The notes beneath the pieces are model-generated. The model ran no database searches and had not been told where the DNA came from. It worked only from the letters and a program-made list of their open reading frames with translations. Positions 7,034-12,755 of a stretch of 12,755 bases of DNA are shown here, piece by piece; within the stretch, counting starts at the first letter, position 1; each line of letters opens with the position of its first letter. Source of the DNA: Planctomycetaceae bacterium (lineage in GTDB: Bacteria; Planctomycetota; Planctomycetia; Pirellulales; Thermoguttaceae); the NCBI GenBank assembly GCA_031259095.1, contig JAIRLW010000106.1:1-12755 (forward strand), given 5' to 3'. The position numbers and the translations under genes are program-made.

Positions 7034-7969
7034 ATGTCAAGCGGTGTTGTTAAAGACAAAGATGTTGTTAATGTAACTGTGGGAAAAACCGATGACGCTC
7101 AGGCAGAAAGTCCTTTGTTGTCGGTCAACAACCTGACGGTGAAACGGAAATCAAAAATTTTACTGGACACGGTGTCCTTCGAGGTGGTTCGTGGAGAATA
7201 CCTGATCATTATCGGAGCAAACGGGGCTGGTAAATCGACCTTGTTAAAATGTCTCGATAATATTTTGACTTCATGGACAGGCAACATTTTGTTTGAAGGT
7301 CAACCGATTCGGAAAATTGCCCAACGAAAATTGGCACGGCGAATTGCTTATGTTCAGCAGTTTGTGCCGAGTGTTTTTGCTTTTACGGTACGGCAACGTG
7401 TTGAGATGGGGCGGTATCCTCATCTGAAACCGTTTTCGTCCATTTCTGAAACCGATGAACAAATTGTCGAAGAGGCGATGCGGGCAATGGACATTGTTCA
7501 TTTGGCAGACCGTTTTGTTGAAACATTAAGCGGCGGTGAAATGCAAAAAGTCCACCTTGCAGCCGCATTAACGCAACAAGCAGATGTGTTGTGCCTCGAC
7601 GAACCAACAACTTATCTTGATTACAAACATCAACGTGAAATTGGTCAATGGCTTCGAATGTTCCATCAAAAACAGGGAAAAACAATCATCGAAGTAACAC
7701 ACGACGTTAACCGTGCGGCAATAGACGCAACTCACGTGATTGCTTTGAGTTCCGGCAAAATTGTATTTAACGGTGATCCGGTATCGCTGATGACTCAGGA
7801 ACATTTACGAAACATTTATGGGATTGGTTTTCAATTAACAGATCATCCGGTGTTACCGCTCAAGATTGTAGTGCCGGATGCGCCCATCAATCCAAGATTC
7901 ACTGATAAAAATCGTTTGTATTTTTGTCCCGTTAGGGACAATATGTTGGTAGAAAACGATGGCAATTAA
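7034..7969 (+). CDS. FecE/BtuD-type ABC transporter ATP-binding protein
   Basis: A protein of 311 aa, the cytoplasmic ATPase of an importer, by family most likely for ferric siderophores, haem or cobalamin. Walker A is GANGAGKST (61-69), the signature LSGGEMQ starts at 165, Walker B is VLCLDEP with Asp189/Glu190, the D-loop follows (TTYLDY), and the switch His is 223 (VTHD). All are intact. No permease (FecCD/BtuC) or binding protein lies next to it, so partners must be encoded elsewhere. It is longer than the usual 255-270 aa: about 28 extra residues at the N-terminus, and a C-terminal tail whose last 14 residues (CPVRDNMLVENDGN) are encoded inside a palindromic repeat that also supplies the stop codon region. 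The start at 7034 lacks a ribosome site and a later start cannot be excluded. Confidence 0.88.
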   Translation: MSSGVVKDKDVVNVTVGKTDDAQAESPLLSVNNLTVKRKSKILLDTVSFEVVRGEYLIIIGANGAGKSTLLKCLDNILTSWTGNILFEGQPIRKIAQRKLARRIAYVQQFVPSVFAFTVRQRVEMGRYPHLKPFSSISETDEQIVEEAMRAMDIVHLADRFVETLSGGEMQKVHLAAALTQQADVLCLDEPTTYLDYKHQREIGQWLRMFHQKQGKTIIEVTHDVNRAAIDATHVIALSSGKIVFNGDPVSLMTQEHLRNIYGIGFQLTDHPVLPLKIVVPDAPINPRFTDKNRLYFCPVRDNMLVENDGN

Positions 7970-8107
7970 AAACAGACGTCCCGTAGGGACGCGATGTTGG
8001 TTAAAACCTGACGCCAATAAATTTTACCAACATCATATCCCTACGGGACGCGGATATTTTTTTATTACATTTTTCTCTGCTACCAACATCTCGTCTCTAG
8101 CGGAATG
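7926..8107. repeat. Cluster of four GTCCCGTAGGGAC-type palindromic units
   Basis: Unit A has GTCCCGTTAGGGAC (7926-7939) followed by ATGTTGGTAGAAAAC (to about 7957). Unit B has GTCCCGTAGGGAC (7978-7990) followed by GCGATGTTGGTTAAAAC (to about 8007). Unit C is inverted: TTTTACCAACATCATA, then TCCCTACGGGACG (about 8022-8050). Unit D is inverted and degenerate: TACCAACATCTCGTCTCT (8081-8098). Units A/B face C/D, so the cluster can also fold as one long hairpin. Unit A overlaps the 3' end of the ABC ATPase gene. This is a REP-like arrangement (palindrome plus conserved tail, in opposed pairs). Confidence 0.85.
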
Positions 8108-8177
8108 GAAATATTAATCGATACAAAAAATATCGTTTGATTCTGTACACAATTTTAAACATTATAACCTTGACTGC

Positions 8178-9305
8178 TTATGGTATAGCGTTGGTTTTTA
8201 TTGTTTTATTGCGGAACCGCGCAGAAGTCCTGACTTTTTGCGGAGATTGAAGTTTTCTACTGTTTTGAATTTGCGAGTTATAGATTTTGTACGCTTTTTC
8301 CAGTTGCGGAACCGTAACCGTATCTTCGTGAATCCAAATTCGGTAACGAAGTCGGATTTCTTCACCGGGTTGGAACAATCGGTCTTTCACGCCGGGCCAA
8401 CCAACACACAACGGACCGTAATAACGTGTCAACCAAGTCGGCGGGAAATCAGGATGGCTTTCCGGTACAAAAATCGCCGCACCGCTCGGAGTTTCACGAC
8501 CGTCGAATTTCGACGTGTAATCCGCCCACGACAAGGGCGTTTCCGGCAAATCCTTTTCCGCAACGCCTTGCGGAACTGTTATCACATTAACGTCGTTTCG
8601 TTTGGCAAGAGCATTTTTATTGTTTCGCTCTTTCTCTGGAATAAACGGTTTGAATCGAATCGACAATCCGCCGTAACTTTTTCCTTCACTTCCCCGAAGT
8701 GAAACCGGTTTATCAATTGGTTTCCAAAGAAATTCAAAATCAATTACACGGCTTTTAAGAGATTCGTTTTGCGCAACATTATTAGTTTGAATACGATGAA
8801 TGATTATTTTAACTTGTTCCGACATAATTTTGTTACCATCTTCCGGCTTGCCGACAAACCAACCGTTTTCCACTTCAAAAGTTGCGGTGTTAGCGGTAAT
8901 CTTCCTGCCGATCCAACGGACAAAATGTTGTTTAAGCGCGGTGTTACTTGTCCAAAGATCAAATTGCTTGATTTTGCCGTCCGGTTCGTGAACGCCAACA
9001 TGAGGCCAAGTCCAAAAAACACCATGATGATGATAATGATCCGGCGGGGCGTTGTCGGTCAAAATTTCACCGCTCAGCCCGTGAAGCGGATGAACGTAAC
9101 AACCTGCTACACGACGCGGTTCTTTTTCAGGAACCTGATCATGTTCCACCGCATCAAACCGATACGTCAAAATCGGTAAACTTCCTTCCGTAAGAACCAG
9201 TTGCTTGCCGTCTTTTTCTTCAAAACGAAACGGTTCCGACGAAAAAATCGTTGCGCAACAAAACTGAATTCCAACAATCAATAAAACTGTCCTACGAATC
9301 GTCAT
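8178..9305 (-). CDS. Secreted DUF6807 (PmoA-type) family protein
   Basis: A protein of 375 aa on the minus strand. AGGAG lies about 7 bases before its ATG, which supports this start. A signal peptide covers about residues 1-22 (VLLIVGIQFCCATIFSS), so it is exported. The conserved family block is clear: CYVHPLHGLSGEILTD (69-84) followed by DHYHHHGVFWTW (89-100), with a His cluster likely to be functional; later WADYTSKFDG and the Trp/Gly-rich WPGVKDR are also typical. DUF6807 members are widespread in Planctomycetes and related bacteria, often beside sugar-oxidation genes, and are sometimes misnamed 'methane oxygenase PmoA' although they are unrelated to particulate methane monooxygenase. The biochemical role is unknown. 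The C-terminal 25 residues are basic and look like an appended tail. It stands alone and converges on the repeat cluster at 7926-8107. Confidence 0.85.
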   Translation of the reverse strand: MTIRRTVLLIVGIQFCCATIFSSEPFRFEEKDGKQLVLTEGSLPILTYRFDAVEHDQVPEKEPRRVAGCYVHPLHGLSGEILTDNAPPDHYHHHGVFWTWPHVGVHEPDGKIKQFDLWTSNTALKQHFVRWIGRKITANTATFEVENGWFVGKPEDGNKIMSEQVKIIIHRIQTNNVAQNESLKSRVIDFEFLWKPIDKPVSLRGSEGKSYGGLSIRFKPFIPEKERNNKNALAKRNDVNVITVPQGVAEKDLPETPLSWADYTSKFDGRETPSGAAIFVPESHPDFPPTWLTRYYGPLCVGWPGVKDRLFQPGEEIRLRYRIWIHEDTVTVPQLEKAYKIYNSQIQNSRKLQSPQKVRTSARFRNKTIKTNAIP

Positions 9306-9398
9306 TGTAATCTCCTGTTACAAATAGAGTTAATGAAACACAATTGCCAGAACAAAAAAATCATCTGGAAATCTCTAAAAATACTATTTTATTATCCA

Positions 9399-9474
9399 CC
9401 GTCCGCAGATTACGCTAATTTACACCGGATTGTTTTCTCAACATCTGCGAAAATCGGCGTAATTTGCAGATAAC
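9399..9474. repeat. Imperfect inverted repeat of GCAGATTACGC type
   Basis: The left arm (9399-9431) contains CCGCAGATTACGC. The right arm (9440-9474) contains ATCTGCGAAAATCGGCGTAA and then TTTGCAGATAAC. The arms are imperfect reverse complements around a short loop. The sub-sequence ATCTGCG...GCGTAA...GCAGAT is itself partly repeated within the right arm. It sits between the DUF6807 gene and the transposase remnant, and so marks the left edge of a rearranged segment. Confidence 0.6.
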
Positions 9475-9475
9475 A

Positions 9476-9742
9476 ATGTTATTTATTTTAAGTAGAAAAA
9501 TTGAAATTTCAAGCGGGATCATTATTCAGAGGAATTTTTACAAGGATTTTGAGTTTTATAACAAAAAACGCTCACACCAGAGTCTCGATTATCTTTGTCC
9601 TTTAAGTGTTTATAAAGAAAATTTGAAAAAAAGTAAAAAGTTTATGATGTTAAAAAAAACACTGCTTTTGCAGTTAGAAAAAAGAAAAAAACTTTTCAGG
9701 GAGAGGCGGTTTTTACCACTCTTCAGAAAAGAAATGTTATAA
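9476..9742 (+). pseudogene. C-terminal remnant of IS3/IS481-type transposase
   Basis: The fragment encodes DFEFYNKKRSHQSLDY (about 9544-9595) followed by LCPLSVYKENL. This is the hallmark C-terminal end of the rve-type integrase domain in IS3/IS481 transposases (consensus like FYN..RPHQSLGY.TP..VY). The catalytic DDE residues and everything upstream are missing; the preceding codons to ATG 9476 show no resemblance, and the frame's earlier possible start lies inside the neighbouring inverted repeat. A Lys-rich tail follows (KKTLLLQLEKRKKLFRERR). It is a dead remnant, lying immediately before the broken 5' end of the SIS gene. Confidence 0.7.
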
Positions 9743-9766
9743 TAAATTTGTTTAACAAAGTATTAA

Positions 9767-11176
9767 TTTCTGTCCAAAGAAAAAGGGACACCATATCTTT
9801 TTGAAGATTATATTGTGTTCGGAAAACGGCAATTATTTGACGCCGGTATTAAAGCGGGTGATTGTCTTGTTGCGGTTAGTGAGGGCGGTGAAACGTCATC
9901 GGTAATCGGGACAATTCATGCGGCATTGGAAACAAGACTCAAAACTCATTTTTTGTTCAACAATCCTTCCGATCTTCTCGTTCAAAAAATTGAACGTTCC
10001 CGAAAAGTGATTGAGGATTCCCGTGTCAATATTGTGAATCTTACTACCGGAGCAATGGCGGTTGCCGGATCAACACGAATGCAGGCGGTAACAATTGAAA
10101 TGTTAATTACTGGTCTTGCTTTTGAATCCGCTCTTACCGAACATCTTCGAAAAACACTTCCGCAACATATTGTACAAAAAATAGTTCCCGTTCCGCAAAC
10201 ACCGCTCGAAGGATTGAAACGATTTGAACATTTACTTCGGCAACTTCGGCAGCAGGATAATCTCAAAACGCTTGCCGGAATAACAGATTTTGAATATTCT
10301 ATTTATCGTACTCATGGTCTTATTACCTATTTCCCGGACGAATATTCAATTGATATTTTCACAGACACGACGGAACGTTCACCGACATTCAAGATTCCTC
10401 CGTTCCGTTCAACGCTTGAAAAAACGGCTCCGCCGTCTTGGGCGTTTGTCAAAGACCCCGCAAGAACAACACCGGAAGCGTGGAACAATCTGTTGGGACG
10501 TGCGCCTTGTTGTCTGACATGGCAATCCGATGATTACCGAAACATGAATGTTGCAGAAAATATTATTGCCCATCCGCCGGAAATCAACATTGATATTTTG
10601 TACACTTATAAAATCGGCAACGAAGAGGATTTATCGCGGTTTGCGGTTGTTCCCAATGCTGCGGTTGCTTTTCTGATCGGTCAGAAAGAAATCAAACATC
10701 TTACGGAAACCAGTCAATGGTTTCAGGCGTTTCATAAAGCCGGTGAACATTTTGAAACACGCAGCGCCATTGCGATTGGTTCCAAACGTCCTGATTTTGT
10801 TATGAAAAATTTTGTTGCGAATGAATGGAACGGCAACGTTTTTTTTATTGAGGTTGATTTACCGGAAAGTCCGCTTGATCTTTTTTCTCACTTGGCGGCA
10901 AAACTCGTTTTGAACAATATTTCAACAGCGGCAATGGGAAAACTTGGACGTTTGAACGGTAATTGGATGGCTCATGTGGATGCAACGAACAAAAAACTGA
11001 TTGACCGTAGTATTCGTCTGGTTGCCGAGTTAACCGGTTTCGATTATGATACATCATGTTTGGCTGTTTTCAAAACACTGCACGAAATGAATTCATGGTC
11101 GGAAGAACCACGAAAAACAATTTCACCGGTTGCCTACACCATTGAACAAATTGAAAGGGGAACCATTCATGTGTGA
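9767..11176 (+). pseudogene. SIS-domain (MurQ/GKRP-like) protein lacking its 5' part
   Basis: The frame codes for 453 aa from a GTG at 9815. Recognisable protein continues upstream of that codon to about 9770 (EKGTPYLFEDYIVFGKRQL), where a stop (9764-9766) interrupts it. From the GTG, VSEGGETSSVIGT (21-33) and FNNPSD match the sugar-phosphate binding half of an SIS fold, and AVAGSTRMQA (82-91) is the motif shared with MurQ-type etherases and GKRP-like regulators. The first SIS half, with the usual TGCG-type glycine loop, is absent, while the C-terminal 300 residues look intact. Loss of the N-terminus next to a transposase remnant suggests truncation by IS-associated rearrangement. Residual function from the GTG start cannot be excluded because the long frame is still open. 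The substrate would be an amino-sugar phosphate by family analogy only. Confidence 0.7.
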
Positions 11177-11273
11177 CGAAATATACTTCCGGTACATGGC
11201 GGTTAATTTGATTCATTGTTACGGATACGTTAACGTAATCTTTTAATAAAAGGTTGATTATTCTTTAATTACT

Positions 11274-11305
11274 TTTTTTGACTACTGTACAGTTCAGTCA
11301 AAAAA
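11274..11305. terminator. Bidirectional terminator-like palindrome
   Basis: TTTTTTGACT (11274-11283) pairs perfectly with AGTCAAAAAA (11296-11305), and an ACTGTACAGT palindrome sits inside. The A/T ends give a T-run on both strands. It lies about 100 bp after the SIS frame. The stem is not very GC-rich, so an operator for a dimeric regulator is an alternative. Confidence 0.45.
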
Positions 11306-11543
11306 TGTGAAATAATCAGAAAAATTCCACTGAATCATTACAAATTTTTGAGTTTGCTTTTTGCTTGTGGGGCATTAGACGCTTTAACTCGAAATTTTCT
11401 TTCGTGTGATGCATTCTTGCAATCCTTTTTCTTCGTGATAGAATACTAACTATTAGTTTAATTTTATCGCAAGTTTTTGCACTTCGGGCTTTCAATACCA
11501 CCCGTACAAACGGAGAAAGCTGCGTTTTTAATCGTATTTATTC

Positions 11544-11597
11544 ATGCGTTTCCCGCAAGGGAACGTTATGAAATACGACTTGCGGGTTTCGAGGTAA
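11544..11597 (+). promoter_or_regulatory. Possible leader peptide and hairpin before the HTH-like gene
   Basis: CCCGCAAG (11552-11559) and CTTGCGGG (11579-11586) form an 8-bp perfect stem with a 19-base loop. The same span encodes a 17-codon frame MRFPQGNVMKYDLRVSR from 11544, or a 9-codon one from ATG 11568 preceded by AAGGGAA. The frame stops at 11595-11597, 7 bases before ATG 11605. The layout resembles a translated leader that could couple to the following gene; there is no direct proof of expression. Confidence 0.35.
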
Positions 11598-11604
11598 GTT
11601 TTTT

Positions 11605-12087
11605 ATGCTTATCTTGTCGCTCTGCGCGCGGCTAATTCAGTGGTATGAACGGGAAACTCGCTTGGTGCAACATAGCGTTCCTGTTTTTATGCGCACTATT
11701 CTTGACATCAGCAACGATATTGACTTTTATCTATCAAAGTTGCGAGAACTTTACGCCGAAGTTGTGAGCGTTCATACAACATCGAATGACAGTCCCGATT
11801 TCACAGGAAGCAACTCGCAACCGAAAACCGTACGCAAAAGACGCACACGGATAGAATTAAAACTTTTGATCGAAGCGGCGGTCGATACTTTCGGAGGAGA
11901 AACAACGGATAAACTGATCGCTGAAAAGTGCGGCATTTCTATTGCAATGATTTATAGAGAACCTTATGCAACATATTTAACAGAAGCAAAAAAGGAATAC
12001 AAAAAGAAACAAAATGCAAAGCGGACAGCAAATTTCAAAGAAATAGAATACCAAGATGAATTGACAGCCAGACCACCGTATGACTAA
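11605..12087 (+). CDS. Hypothetical basic protein with HTH-like C-terminal half
   Basis: A protein of 160 aa. GAGG (11591-11594) lies 10 bases before ATG 11605; a second in-frame Met at residue 29 (11689) is an alternative start without a ribosome site. The N-terminal half is helical (DISNDIDFYLSKLRELYAEV), followed by a Ser/Asn/Thr-rich linker and a basic stretch (TVRKRRTR). Residues about 85-125 (LLIEAAVDTFGG, then TDKLIAEKCGISIAMIYR) have the pattern of a helix-turn-helix, as in small DNA-binding or terminase-small-subunit-like proteins. A Lys-rich helix follows (EAKKEYKKKQNAKR). I do not recognise a named family; a DNA-binding role is inferred. Composition is more AT-rich and Lys-rich than the genes to the left, which may indicate transfer. 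Confidence 0.55.
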   Translation: MLILSLCARLIQWYERETRLVQHSVPVFMRTILDISNDIDFYLSKLRELYAEVVSVHTTSNDSPDFTGSNSQPKTVRKRRTRIELKLLIEAAVDTFGGETTDKLIAEKCGISIAMIYREPYATYLTEAKKEYKKKQNAKRTANFKEIEYQDELTARPPYD

Positions 12088-12108
12088 TTTATGATTATGA
12101 TAGTCATA
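12079..12108 (+). terminator. AT-rich hairpin with T-run overlapping the stop codon
   Basis: TATGACTA (12079-12086) pairs with TAGTCATA (12101-12108) around a 14-base loop, and AATTTTTTC follows. The left arm includes the last codons and stop of the 160-aa gene. The stem is weak (2 G/C pairs), so termination is plausible but not strong. Confidence 0.35.
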
Positions 12109-12230
12109 AATTTTTTCTATAAAACACTGAAAAATACGCTGCTTGCAATAAAAACACTGAATTTTTAAGCATATTATCTCTATAAATGATAGTAATATAT
12201 GTTTTCTTGTTTTTTGCAATTAAGTGAACA

Positions 12231-12509
12231 ATGATTGAAACGAATATACAATGGGGTGATTGGCATAGATCAACTCCTGACGAAAAGAATAAATGGAAGC
12301 AAGTGATAGACGTTAAGGGCGGAATATGTGAGATTGAACAATGCAGAACTGACAGCAATGGGCTTTATCAATTTAAGGAGCCAAGCAGAGTTGGCATAGT
12401 TGATCCAACAAATGGTCAAACCATGTATAGTTACAAAATAACACAAGCATCATTCCCTGATGGCAAACTTGATGTTAATTCAATTCTCCCAATCGAACCA
12501 ATAAAATAA
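12231..12509 (+). CDS. Hypothetical 92-aa polar protein
   Basis: A protein of 92 aa without signal peptide or membrane segment, so probably cytoplasmic. It is rich in Trp, Asp, Lys and Asn (QWGDWHRSTPDEKNKWKQV), contains two Cys (ICEIEQC) that could form a pair, and ends with a Pro/Ile-rich tail. No ribosome site is obvious before ATG 12231; GTGAACA is the nearest purine-containing string. No family is recognised. The sequence is coherent and its composition is protein-like, but the short length and missing ribosome site keep confidence moderate. Confidence 0.5.
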   Translation: MIETNIQWGDWHRSTPDEKNKWKQVIDVKGGICEIEQCRTDSNGLYQFKEPSRVGIVDPTNGQTMYSYKITQASFPDGKLDVNSILPIEPIK

Positions 12510-12538
12510 ACAGAAAACCCGTTTATTGTTACAACACC

Positions 12539-12553
12539 GTTGATTTAATCAAC
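12539..12553. repeat. Short perfect palindrome before the last gene
   Basis: GTTGATTTAATCAAC is a perfect 7-bp-arm palindrome about 60 bp before ATG 12612. CGGC (12567-12570) and GCCG (12576-12579) form another small hairpin after it. There is no T-run, so an operator is as likely as a terminator. Confidence 0.35.
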
Positions 12554-12611
12554 AATACAAACTAACCGGCAATTCGCCGATAATTTTAACCTGTTTACAA
12601 GGAGTAAAACT

Positions 12612-12755
12612 ATGTTCAAGAAAATCCTTTTGGCAACAGCAATGATTGCCACAGTGTCCCTTGCGGCATTCGCCGTATTCTCTTGCGCTCACCATGCGTA
12701 TGCTATGGGTGATCCGGGCAGCAGTTCTGGTAGCAGACCTACCGGTAATATGGTG
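12612..12755 (+). CDS. Exported small protein, N-terminal part (cut by window edge)
   Basis: The first 48 codons are present; the gene runs off the right end. AAGGAG (12599-12604) lies 7 bases before the ATG, a good ribosome site. The N-terminus MFKKILLATAMIATVSLAAF is a clear signal peptide: positive charge, then a hydrophobic core to about residue 24. Cleavage could occur after AYA (residue 31), or Cys25 (VFSC) could serve as a weak lipobox. The mature start is Gly/Ser/Pro-rich (GDPGSSSGSRP), which suggests a flexible linker. The function is unknown. Confidence 0.7.
   Translation, partial: MFKKILLATAMIATVSLAAFAVFSCAHHAYAMGDPGSSSGSRPTGNMV

Larger units (their letters stand above)
11177..11604. 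other. Intergenic region with two hairpins and a possible leader ORF
   Basis: About 430 bp without a firm gene. It holds a strong palindrome (11274-11305), an AT-rich middle part with no recognisable feature, and a leader-like segment directly before the next gene (11544-11597). A minus-strand frame across 11316-11501 has neither ribosome site nor recognisable content. Confidence 0.5.

Noticed and set aside
8178..9305. Methane monooxygenase subunit PmoA
   Set aside because: DUF6807 proteins are sometimes given this name, but this is a soluble exported protein with a His cluster, not the multi-spanning membrane PmoA.
9464..9475. TTG start for the transposase remnant
   Set aside because: The codon lies inside the right arm of an inverted repeat; the frame has no true start, as it is the tail of a broken gene.
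11316..11501. Minus-strand 61-codon Lys-rich frame
   Set aside because: No ribosome site, no recognisable content, and its composition is explained by AT-rich DNA.
3977..12509. A defence or other multi-gene island
   Set aside because: No nuclease, helicase, toxin-antitoxin, reverse transcriptase or recombinase core was found; the genes between are ordinary unrelated families and the IS pieces are remnants.

Overview
The window looks like a chromosomal accessory region of a low-to-moderate GC planctomycete-like bacterium (PVC group). This is inferred from the gene types: a secreted DUF6807/PmoA-type protein, an SIS-domain protein of the AGSTRMQ type, a TIGR03545/AsmA-like membrane-anchored protein and a gluzincin-type secreted peptidase. 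Wide intergenic gaps rich in palindromic repeats and several genes with weak or absent Shine-Dalgarno sequences fit this. No rRNA, tRNA, CRISPR array or intact mobile element was seen.

Layout. 1-370: non-coding, packed with repeats (a heptamer-based inverted repeat, a 79-bp three-palindrome element and a GTCCCT-type hairpin). 464-3767: two + strand genes, a secreted HExxH peptidase and a large membrane-anchored TIGR03545-like protein, followed by a second GTCCC-type hairpin. 3977-4374: the left part of a broken IS630-type element. 4375-4867: non-coding, with a GC-rich foldable patch and the second copy of the 79-bp element. 4868-6678: a 64-aa membrane micro-ORF followed by an orphan sensor histidine kinase. 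7034-7969: an orphan FecE/BtuD-type ABC ATPase whose last 14 codons lie in a palindromic repeat; that repeat continues as a four-unit cluster to about 8107. 8178-9305 (minus strand): the DUF6807 protein. 9399-9474: a further imperfect inverted repeat. 9476-9742: the C-terminal remnant of an IS3/IS481-type transposase, directly followed by an SIS-domain gene that has lost its 5' part (to 11176). 11177-12755: three unrecognised genes, namely an HTH-like basic protein with a possible leader ORF and hairpin, a 92-aa polar protein, and a secreted protein cut by the window edge.

The genes do not form one obvious pathway. The likely functional units are the peptidase/TIGR03545 pair (envelope, partner roles unknown) and the micro-ORF/histidine kinase pair. 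The most distinctive signal is the repeat load: at least five structurally different palindromic or inverted families sit at nearly every gene boundary, and one has become coding sequence. I did not see a convincing new multi-gene system; the best leads are the repeat families, the repeat-derived ABC C-terminus and the unknown genes at the right end.
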